Assembly: GCA_018650745.1 (NCBI GenBank)
Contig: JABIFK010000732.1
Span: forward strand, 1-9,395
Direction: 5' to 3'
DNA: 9,395 bases
Origin: Candidatus Latescibacterota bacterium
GTDB taxonomy: Bacteria; Latescibacterota; UBA2968
The notes below the pieces were generated by a model. That model was not told the DNA's origin, ran no database searches, and was given only the letters and a program-made list of their open reading frames with translations. The position numbers and the translations under genes are program-made. Shown here in pieces: positions 1-5,655 of the stretch (its first letter is position 1; each line of letters begins with the position of its first letter).

Positions 1-951
1 CGTAAGATAATTTTTTCCAGACCAGCTTTTCCACCACAATTGAAAGAGCTTAAGCTGCGCTTCGGCCTCGGCTTTTTCGCTTGAACTCAATGTTGCGCCT
101 GTTGGGCGTTGGTGTTCATAACCCGATTCATCTAACAAACTCAACAAATGTTTGTAGTACAGAACCAGCCGCGGATCGGCGTCATAATCAGACATCGGCA
201 AAAGCCTTCTGTCCAACTCTTCAGCCAATCGCCAAGCTTCCGCATCGCCTTCACCTTGGGCCAACTGAAGCAATCGCCAAAGATACATCACTTCACTTGG
301 AAATACATTACCCACACCCGTTACGGCGCCCACAGCACCACACCCCATCACACCATGCACAAGCGCATTATCAATCCCTATAACCAAAAAGCATCCATCC
401 GTATGGGTCATCTTACGCGCAGCACTGGTCAATGCTTCAGCGCCACCACTTTCTTTAAAGCCCCTCAAATTTGAATGCTTCTCTCTCAGTTTAAAAAATT
501 GCGCCGCACCCATTGAATACCGATATGCAGGTGGGTTATTGTACGCAACAGAAGGCAATCCTTCACCCGCTTCTAAAACACGGCTGAAATGATCCTCTTG
601 GGCACTTTCAACCGTCCCCATATAAAGCACTTCGGGAATAATCATTAATCCTGCAGCACCCACCTCTTTTGCATGGCTTGCATAATCCGCCGCTATCTCT
701 GTATTGGGCGCGCCCGTACCAACAACCAAGGGACCTTGTTTCGCAAGTAAACTGACACCTTCTTTTCTCTCCTCAGGACGAAGTTGCGACCAGTTGCCCA
801 TCGTGCCAGGCCAAACCATTGTGTCCATACCCGCTTGCACCAAGCGTTGGCGTTTGTCTAAAAGCGCATCAAAATCAATGCTGCCGTTTGATCGAAAAGG
901 TGTCATAATGGCTGGCGCAACACCTATAAATGGGTTCTTGTCTTCACTCAT
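1..951 (-). CDS. DapA/N-acetylneuraminate lyase-fold enzyme, LhpC-like (3' end beyond window)
   Basis: Seen: 317 codons open from ATG (951) to the left edge without a stop, with AGGAG (963-959) 7 bases before the ATG. Class I aldolase (TIM-barrel) signatures are in order: GTMG at residues 49-52 where DapA has GTTGE, YNNP with catalytic Tyr137, GFKES with Schiff-base Lys166, and TGVGN at 211-215. Family enzymes form an imine with a 2-oxo acid, then do aldol, dehydratase or deaminase chemistry in the cytoplasm. Most are about 290-310 aa, so probably little is missing. The altered GTTGE motif argues against true dihydrodipicolinate synthase. From memory, the GTMG/GSMG motif, the LVLYYKHL segment (262-269) and the Trp-rich end (residues 306-310) resemble the group containing 1-pyrroline-4-hydroxy-2-carboxylate deaminase (LhpC) of hydroxyproline breakdown. 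A 2-keto-3-deoxy-sugar-acid aldolase or dehydratase is the alternative. It starts 35 bp after the enolase-family gene, probably in one transcript. Family is certain; substrate is not. Confidence 0.88.
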   Translation of the reverse strand, partial: MSEDKNPFIGVAPAIMTPFRSNGSIDFDALLDKRQRLVQAGMDTMVWPGTMGNWSQLRPEERKEGVSLLAKQGPLVVGTGAPNTEIAADYASHAKEVGAAGLMIIPEVLYMGTVESAQEDHFSRVLEAGEGLPSVAYNNPPAYRYSMGAAQFFKLREKHSNLRGFKESGGAEALTSAARKMTHTDGCFLVIGIDNALVHGVMGCGAVGAVTGVGNVFPSEVMYLWRLLQLAQGEGDAEAWRLAEELDRRLLPMSDYDADPRLVLYYKHLLSLLDESGYEHQRPTGATLSSSEKAEAEAQLKLFQLWWKSWSGKNYLT

Positions 952-986
952 CACACATCTCCTATTATCGTGGTCTTTTTATCCGT

Positions 987-2174
987 CTACTTATCCATTC
1001 CGGGCGTTCTAAAAGCTTCTATCTTTTCGTCATCTAATTCCATTCCCAAACCAGGCCCCGTTGGCACATCAATATAACCCTCGTGTAATTTGATGGGTTC
1101 TTTTAAGAGCAATTCATGAATCATCATCTCCGTAAACTCAACAACAGGATCGGCATTTTTGATCGCAGCACCCAAATGAAGTTTGGCAGCAACTTTCAAT
1201 CCGGCCCCCCATTCGGTACCAATAACAATGGGAAGATCGGCGGCTTCGGCAACGGCGGCCCATAACACAACTCCGCGAATACCGCCAGCCTTGGCACACT
1301 TTGTATTAATCACATCAGCAACATCTTGCTTAACGATCTGATGTACTTGAGACAAACTAAAGGCACTTTCATCAACCTCAACGGGAATAGATGTCGCCTC
1401 TTTAATTTGCCGTGTACCCTCCAAATCCATCGTGCCCACAGGTTGCTCAAGTATTTCCAAATTGACATGATATTGCTCTACCAAATTGCAAAAAACAATG
1501 GCTTCTTTGACCGTATATCCACGATTGGCGTCTGCCCGAATGCTGATGCCATCACCCAACTTCTCCCGAATGGCCCGAATACATTCCGCATCTTGCACAG
1601 GATCAGACCCAATCTTTGCTTTGATCCCTCGAATGCCCTGCTGATAATATTCATAACTGTGTGCGGCCATTTTCTCAGGTGTATTTCTCGGCACTTCAAT
1701 AGACGCCAAGACCTTGGTCCTACGACACCCACCCAACAGGGTATACACCGGCACACCCAACGCCTTTGCAACCAAGTCGTGCAATGCCAAATCAATGCCC
1801 GACGTAGAAAATCGGGTGGCACCCCGATCCGCATCCCAACTCACTTGATCAATCAGATACTGCCAATCCATCGGATCTTGCCCCACCAAACGCGGTGCCA
1901 TATGACGATCGATCATCGCGCGAACCACTTCCACAGGTTCAGTCGTATCGCAAGCGGCTTCACCAATACCTGTGATCCCTTCATCTGTATGTATCTTCAC
2001 GATCACATTTGAAAGTAGGAAATTTCCTTTGTCATCTTGATCCCACGGTCGCGTCACATTTTTCCCAACAGGATAGCGAGCAGGCGCATTAATACCCCGA
2101 ACTTTGTGATCGCCATCCTCAAATTTTCCAACGGGTAGACTCACTGGAATGGTTTCAATCGCTGTAATCTTCAT
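987..2174 (-). CDS. Enolase-superfamily enzyme, mandelate racemase/muconate lactonizing family, two-lysine type
   Basis: Seen: a 395-residue protein, normal length for the family. The start is fixed by GAGGG (2185-2181) 6 bases before the ATG. Residues 1-135 form the capping domain and the rest the beta-barrel. Mg2+ ligands are Asp215 (RADANRGY), Glu243 (ILEQP) and Asp268 (VEVDES). The acid/base pair is Lys187 of the Lys185-Ala-Lys187 motif (GIKAKIG) and Lys292 (NTKCAKAGG). Glu321 lies in GTEWGAG on the last strands. Known: these enzymes remove the alpha-proton of a carboxylate to give an enolate. A lysine on each face marks the MLE-type subgroup (cycloisomerases, racemases and epimerases, including hydroxyproline-betaine epimerase and cis-3-hydroxyproline dehydratase). 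Sugar-acid dehydratases usually use His in place of the second lysine. The DxD motif of dipeptide epimerases is not evident. It lies between the M24 peptidase gene (180 bp upstream) and the DapA-fold gene (35 bp downstream). Inferred: epimerisation or dehydration of an amino- or imino-acid-like carboxylate; substrate unknown. Confidence 0.92.
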   Translation of the reverse strand: MKITAIETIPVSLPVGKFEDGDHKVRGINAPARYPVGKNVTRPWDQDDKGNFLLSNVIVKIHTDEGITGIGEAACDTTEPVEVVRAMIDRHMAPRLVGQDPMDWQYLIDQVSWDADRGATRFSTSGIDLALHDLVAKALGVPVYTLLGGCRRTKVLASIEVPRNTPEKMAAHSYEYYQQGIRGIKAKIGSDPVQDAECIRAIREKLGDGISIRADANRGYTVKEAIVFCNLVEQYHVNLEILEQPVGTMDLEGTRQIKEATSIPVEVDESAFSLSQVHQIVKQDVADVINTKCAKAGGIRGVVLWAAVAEAADLPIVIGTEWGAGLKVAAKLHLGAAIKNADPVVEFTEMMIHELLLKEPIKLHEGYIDVPTGPGLGMELDDEKIEAFRTPGMDK

Positions 2175-2268
2175 GGTAATCCCTCAATCAGTATTAAATC
2201 GCTGAGCAAAAAGAATTGAACCCATCAGCCTGAATGGAAAACCCTTATCGCTGACAAATTCCCCTGCG

Positions 2269-2286
2269 CCCCCTTTGACAAGGGGG
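2269..2286. repeat. C/G-rich perfect hairpin between M24 and enolase-family genes
   Basis: CCCCCTT pairs with AAGGGGG around a TGAC loop, a perfect 7-bp stem in the 180-bp gap between the M24 stop and the enolase-family start. No T-run follows the stem on either strand, so it is not a canonical intrinsic terminator. It could be a processing or attenuation hairpin in the leftward transcript, or one copy of a dispersed palindromic repeat; similar C5TT/AAG5 palindromes are common intergenic repeats in many bacterial genomes. The rest of the gap shows no gene and no convincing promoter. Confidence 0.5.
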
Positions 2287-2354
2287 GAAGATGGGCTTGG
2301 TTTTGCAATAGGTAAACTTCAAAATGCGCAATCTATTCTGCTCAATGACTTAGA

Positions 2355-3689
2355 TCATAAGGTAGGATAATCTTGTAACATACCAGTCTGCTTCACCATA
2401 GCTTCAACATCATCCAATTCCAATGGTGCGTCCTGTGTAAAGTTTTCAAATCCATCTTCGGTAATCAGCAAAGTATCTTCAACACGAATATAACGTTTTT
2501 CTTCGGGCACCCACATCATCGGGTCCAGTGTCAACACAAGGCCGGGCTGTAAAGGCTTCCCACGATAATTGCCCACGTCGTGCACAGCCATACCCACAGG
2601 ATGAGACAAGTGACCTCTAAATTCCAATGCCCGCCGTGCCGACTGTTCATAGATCGGTTTTGAAAAGTTCGTATTGTCAACCACTAAGCACATGCGCTCT
2701 GCGGCCTCATCCAAAATCTGCTCGGGTGTCACACCTGGGCGAACCAGATCGAGAAATGTTTTATGATACGCAACAATAAAACCATACAACTCTCGCTGAA
2801 CATCTGAATACTGACCATTCACAGGCCACATACGGCCGATGTCACTTGTATAATACCTGTAATCGGGCGCACAATCAGCAAGCACAAGATCCCCATCGGC
2901 AAGCAGCTGATCATTGGCCTTATAGTGACCGTACCACGTATTCCCGCCCCCCGCAATAATGGCTCTATACCCTGCATCTCGTGATCCATTAACCAGATAA
3001 ATATATCGCATAGCCGCATCGAGCTGATATTCCATCACACCGGGCTGGGTGGAACGCATCGCTTCAACAATGGCAGCAGCGGTCAATTGACCCGCCTTTC
3101 GAAGCAATGCTATCTCGGGTCCACTTTTGATCAGCCGAAGACCATCCAGAACAGGCGCAAGATCTTGGAGATCTGCAAGCGGAACCCGATCTCGCAACTG
3201 CGCAACAAAGCTCCGCATTCGACCGGGGTAACCGTCCCACGGATCAGCAATGGTCTCTTGATGTGCGCGCTGTAACGTATCCCAACTCATCCCAGCACCT
3301 TCGGCGTCTCGAATAGGTGTAAAGACCTGCGTGCTTCGTTCGAGAAATCGACCCAACATTTCAATGCCATGCACCTGATCAACGCCGGTCAACTGACACG
3401 CCACATCAGCATTTTGGGGAGAAAGTGCTTCACCCTCTTTGTCATGTCGCTCCGGCGGTTGATGGGGCAAAAACAAATAAGATGCCTGAGTACGGCCATC
3501 AATTAGCAAATAAGCATGAGGCACTTCAACACCACACAGATAATAAAAATCATTTGTCTGCCGAAACACATCGTGAGCGGGTTCTTTTGGCCCACCTTGA
3601 ACAAGCGCCACTGCTTTGTTGCCAATAGCTTCAAGCACCTGTTTGCGCCTTGCTACAAATTCTTCGCTGTTAAAATCTGTCTGGTACAC
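2355..3689 (-). CDS. M24 metallopeptidase, Xaa-Pro aminopeptidase (aminopeptidase P)-like
   Basis: Seen: 444 aa starting with GTG, chosen because AAGGAG (3702-3697) sits 7 bases upstream. Residues 1-160 match the aminopeptidase P N-terminal domain (FRQTNDFYYLCGVE at 42-55). The C-terminal pita-bread domain has His255 in WYGHY, metal ligands Asp272 (LADCAPD) and Asp283 (TSDIGR), His363 (LSHPVG), His370 (AVHDVG) and Glu404 (RVEDTLL). Odd: the usual Glu of the TvEPG motif is Asp389 (TLDPMMW). Known: aminopeptidase P releases the N-terminal residue from X-Pro peptides with two Mn2+/Zn2+ ions; it is cytoplasmic, and no signal peptide is visible. Prolidase or a non-peptidase creatinase-type enzyme is possible, but the length and the N-terminal motif favour aminopeptidase P. 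First gene of the leftward arm, read from a promoter that contains a perfect inverted repeat, so probably repressed by the divergent GntR regulator. Inferred role: processing proline- or hydroxyproline-containing peptides. Confidence 0.9.
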   Translation of the reverse strand: MYQTDFNSEEFVARRKQVLEAIGNKAVALVQGGPKEPAHDVFRQTNDFYYLCGVEVPHAYLLIDGRTQASYLFLPHQPPERHDKEGEALSPQNADVACQLTGVDQVHGIEMLGRFLERSTQVFTPIRDAEGAGMSWDTLQRAHQETIADPWDGYPGRMRSFVAQLRDRVPLADLQDLAPVLDGLRLIKSGPEIALLRKAGQLTAAAIVEAMRSTQPGVMEYQLDAAMRYIYLVNGSRDAGYRAIIAGGGNTWYGHYKANDQLLADGDLVLADCAPDYRYYTSDIGRMWPVNGQYSDVQRELYGFIVAYHKTFLDLVRPGVTPEQILDEAAERMCLVVDNTNFSKPIYEQSARRALEFRGHLSHPVGMAVHDVGNYRGKPLQPGLVLTLDPMMWVPEEKRYIRVEDTLLITEDGFENFTQDAPLELDDVEAMVKQTGMLQDYPTL

Positions 3690-3696
3690 GTCTTAG

Positions 3697-3702
3697 CTCC
3701 TT
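3697..3702 (-). promoter_or_regulatory. Shine-Dalgarno site fixing the GTG start of the M24 gene
   Basis: AAGGAG on the minus strand lies 7 bases upstream of the GTG at 3689. It is a near-perfect match to the anti-Shine-Dalgarno and decides the non-ATG start; there is no in-frame ATG nearby with a comparable site. Confidence 0.8.
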
Positions 3703-3712
3703 CTCAAAGTGC

Positions 3713-3742
3713 ATCATAAGAAATGTTTTAAACATTTGCCAA
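3713..3742 (-). promoter_or_regulatory. Predicted sigma-70-type promoter of the leftward (M24) arm
   Basis: Reading leftward, TTGGCA (3742-3737) is followed after 18 bases by TATGAT (3718-3713). Each differs from the consensus hexamer at one position. The start of transcription would fall near 3706, about 17 bases before the GTG, leaving just enough leader for the AAGGAG site. The whole spacer is filled by the inverted repeat at 3721-3737. Prediction from sequence only. Confidence 0.6.
3721..3737. promoter_or_regulatory. Predicted operator 1: perfect 8+1+8 inverted repeat
   Basis: AAATGTTT-T-AAACATTT is a perfect 17-base palindrome with a single-base centre at 3729. Its position between the -35 and -10 hexamers of the M24 promoter is classic for repressor occlusion. 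GntR-family dimers bind short palindromes of this size, and a GntR gene begins 128 bp away, so it is the natural ligand. The assignment is inferred. Confidence 0.65.
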
Positions 3743-3759
3743 GCGGTTCATTAATTTAT

Positions 3760-3788
3760 TTGGATCTGTGATATATTAATAGTATATT
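3760..3788 (+). promoter_or_regulatory. Possible promoter of the GntR-led rightward arm
   Basis: TTGGAT (3760-3765) and TATATT (3783-3788) are separated by 17 bases. The -10 matches consensus at five of six positions; the -35 is weak (three of six). The predicted start of transcription is near 3795, giving a leader of about 70 bases. The region is so AT-rich that other -10 choices exist. Operator-like repeat 2 overlaps the -10 and start site. Confidence 0.4.
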
Positions 3789-3798
3789 TTAAACATAT
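3782..3798. promoter_or_regulatory. Predicted operator 2: degenerate copy of the inverted repeat
   Basis: GTATATTT-T-AAACATAT has the same 8+1+8 layout and the same TTT-T-AAACAT core as operator 1, with two mismatched pairs of eight. Its centre (3790) is 61 bp from that of operator 1 (3729). It covers the likely -10 and start site of the regulator gene, as expected for autoregulation. Confidence 0.5.
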
Positions 3799-3864
3799 CT
3801 TTCAAAAAATCCTAATAGAAATTTAGCCTACCTCTTCAATCACAAAAGAAACCGGATTCGACCT

Positions 3865-4551
3865 ATGCTAAGAAGTCACACAGCACCATTAAGGCCATTG
3901 CCTTCAGATATATCTGGCGAAAGTCTTTCCAACAAAGCTTATCACCTGATCGAGGAAATGATCGTCACGTTGGTATTGCCTCCTGGCAGCAACGTGACAG
4001 AAAAAGATCTCAGTGAAAAACTCGGCATAGGCCGCACACCCATTCGAGAAGCGTTGCAACGCCTTGCAACCGAACACTTGGTCATAGCGGTACCTCGCCA
4101 CGGCATTCTCGTCACAGAGATTAACATACCCGAACATCTCGCCCTCTTAGAAACCCGACGCGTGTTGGATCGGTTGATTGCGTCACGAGCAGCCAGCCGG
4201 GCAACCCCAGAGCAAAGAGACAGCCTAAGAGAGCTTGCAAGCAAGATCATTGAAGCTGCCACAATCCCCGAAGCCTCTGAATTTATGAGAACAGACAGCG
4301 AAGCCGACGCCATTTTGGACCATGCGTGTCGAAATGTTTTTGCTGTTCAAGCAACTGCGCCCTTGCACATACACTGCCGAAGGTTCTGGTTTATGTACAG
4401 AAAAAATGGCGACCTAAATCAATCCGCCGCCCTCCACAGCGCACTTTTTAATGGCGTTGCTGGAGGAGACGAATCGATAGCCGCCACTGCCTCAGATACA
4501 TTATTGGATTATTTGGTGCAGTTTACTCGAAACACCTTGGACGATTATTAA
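3865..4551 (+). CDS. GntR-family transcriptional regulator, FCD subfamily
   Basis: Seen: 228 aa, normal for FadR-type regulators. A winged helix-turn-helix occupies about residues 20-86, with the recognition-helix signature GIGRTPIREALQRL at 54-67 and the wing PRHGILVTEI at 77-86. Residues 90-225 form the all-helical FCD effector domain. Known: FCD regulators bind DNA as dimers, respond to small carboxylates or amino-acid metabolites, and usually act on their own and neighbouring genes. Odd: aligned by eye, Asp144 and His191 are in place as metal ligands, but the second ligand (usually His) is Asp148 and the final His appears to be Leu213, so the effector site may be metal-poor or altered. 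The start is the first ATG; its Shine-Dalgarno is weak (GGA at 3854-3856). It probably controls both arms through the repeats at 3721-3737 and 3782-3798. Effector unknown. Confidence 0.93.
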   Translation: MLRSHTAPLRPLPSDISGESLSNKAYHLIEEMIVTLVLPPGSNVTEKDLSEKLGIGRTPIREALQRLATEHLVIAVPRHGILVTEINIPEHLALLETRRVLDRLIASRAASRATPEQRDSLRELASKIIEAATIPEASEFMRTDSEADAILDHACRNVFAVQATAPLHIHCRRFWFMYRKNGDLNQSAALHSALFNGVAGGDESIAATASDTLLDYLVQFTRNTLDDY

Positions 4552-4579
4552 GTGATTCAAATGTATGACAATCTGCGTT

Positions 4580-4584
4580 AGGAG
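4580..4584 (+). promoter_or_regulatory. Shine-Dalgarno site fixing the M42 start
   Basis: AGGAG lies 7 bases before the ATG at 4592. A longer reading from ATG 4565 would place this site inside the gene and add nine residues with no counterpart in the family, so 4592 is the better start. Confidence 0.85.
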
Positions 4585-4591
4585 ACCCTGC

Positions 4592-5614
4592 ATGAACCGT
4601 GACTTGCTCGAAGCCGTCTGTAAAACGCCCGGTATCCCGGGTTATGAAGATGAAATCCAAGATGTGGTTCAGGCCTATCTGAACCCGATTTGTGATGAAG
4701 TTTCTCGCGACAGAGTCGGAAATGTGATTGGCCTCAAGCGGGCCACCCATCCACCAACAAATGGTGACCGCCCCCTCAGAGTGATATTGGCAGCACACGC
4801 TGACGAAGTGGGCATGATGGTCAAGCACATTGACGCCGATGGTTTCATCCGCTTTCAACCCGTGGGCGGGCTCAATCCACAAGTGCTTGTATCACAACGC
4901 GTCATCATTCACAGCAAAAAAAAAGTCAACGGCGTCATTGTTCCCCGCAGAGCAGGTCACCCGCTCCCCACATTAGACGAAATGCTCATTGATGTGGGTT
5001 TGCCTAGAGCGAACGTGTGTGAAGCCGTTCAGGTAGGTGACATTGTTACATTCGCTTCAGAATTTGCACAACTCAATGACAAAGTTTACATCGGCAGAAA
5101 TTTTGATGATCGCATTGGAACTTACTGTATGCTGGACGCAATGGAACACTTAGGCCCCACATCTGTCGATGTCTACGCGGTGAGTTCAGTACAAGAGGAA
5201 ATGGGCGTACGTGGCATGCCGATGGCAGCTTATGCCATTGAACCAGACATAGGGCTTGCACTGGATGGCAGTGTGACGTGGGGCGCACATATTCCAAAAC
5301 ACGAGCATATTTGTGCGATGGGAGAGGGCACCGGTATTTACATTATAGATAACCTCACAATAGGCGATCGTCGACTGGTTTATTTTCTCTTTGACCTTTG
5401 TGAAAAAAATAACATTACATATCAACGCAATATCGGTGGCGGCACCGACGCCTCTGCCATTCAGCGTACAAAATCGGGCGCATTAAGCACCACCGTCGGT
5501 GCACCCGTTCGGTACATGCACTCAACTGTTCAATTGTGCCACGAAGACGACATTGAAGCAACCGTCGCATTGCTGAAAGTGTTCTTGGAACACGCACATG
5601 AGTTGGACTTTTAA
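4592..5614 (+). CDS. M42-family aminopeptidase (glutamyl/deblocking aminopeptidase, FrvX-like)
   Basis: Seen: 340 aa from the ATG at 4592. The M42 signatures are complete: His69 and Asp71 (AAHADEVGMMV), bridging Asp172 (RNFDDRIG), catalytic and metal Glu202-Glu203 (VQEEMGVRG), Asp225 (ALDGSVTWG), and His310 (YMHSTVQ). The PA-type insert domain occupies roughly 75-165. Known: M42 enzymes are cytoplasmic di-metal exopeptidases, often large tetrahedral dodecamers, that trim short peptides left by other proteases; specificity ranges from acidic to hydrophobic N-termini and cannot be read from the sequence. It begins 40 bp after the GntR gene and ends 41 bp before the M1 gene, so it is probably in the same transcript as both. 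Residue SKKKV at 108-112 is coded by a nine-A run (4916-4924), a possible slippage or sequencing-error spot, but the frame is intact. Some M42 homologues are annotated as cellulases; the full metal set here argues for a peptidase. Confidence 0.92.
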   Translation: MNRDLLEAVCKTPGIPGYEDEIQDVVQAYLNPICDEVSRDRVGNVIGLKRATHPPTNGDRPLRVILAAHADEVGMMVKHIDADGFIRFQPVGGLNPQVLVSQRVIIHSKKKVNGVIVPRRAGHPLPTLDEMLIDVGLPRANVCEAVQVGDIVTFASEFAQLNDKVYIGRNFDDRIGTYCMLDAMEHLGPTSVDVYAVSSVQEEMGVRGMPMAAYAIEPDIGLALDGSVTWGAHIPKHEHICAMGEGTGIYIIDNLTIGDRRLVYFLFDLCEKNNITYQRNIGGGTDASAIQRTKSGALSTTVGAPVRYMHSTVQLCHEDDIEATVALLKVFLEHAHELDF

Positions 5615-5655
5615 AATAAACAATCTTCAGCCGTCCAATTTTCAAGGAGACATGC

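Noticed and set aside
81..474. Two overlapping plus-strand open frames near the left edge
   Set aside because: Both are antisense to the DapA-fold gene, whose catalytic Tyr, Lys and motif order are clear on the minus strand.
1326..2012. A 228-codon open frame on the plus strand opposite the enolase-family gene
   Set aside because: It lies antisense to a gene with a full set of catalytic motifs, has no family signature or ribosome site, and is the usual shadow of a long coding region.
2269..2286. Intrinsic terminator after the M24 gene
   Set aside because: The stem is present, but neither strand has a T-run after it.
2754..2764. Further AAATGTTTT operator-like half-sites inside genes (here and near 4334)
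   Set aside because: Only half of the palindrome is present and both lie within coding sequence, so chance is the simplest explanation.
4565..4591. An upstream ATG that would lengthen the M42 protein by nine residues
   Set aside because: A strong AGGAG at 4580-4584 is placed for the ATG at 4592, and the family N-terminus matches the shorter form.
4916..4924. A nine-A run in the M42 gene as a programmed frameshift site
   Set aside because: The reading frame continues normally through all later metal-binding motifs, and no alternative-frame product is sensible.
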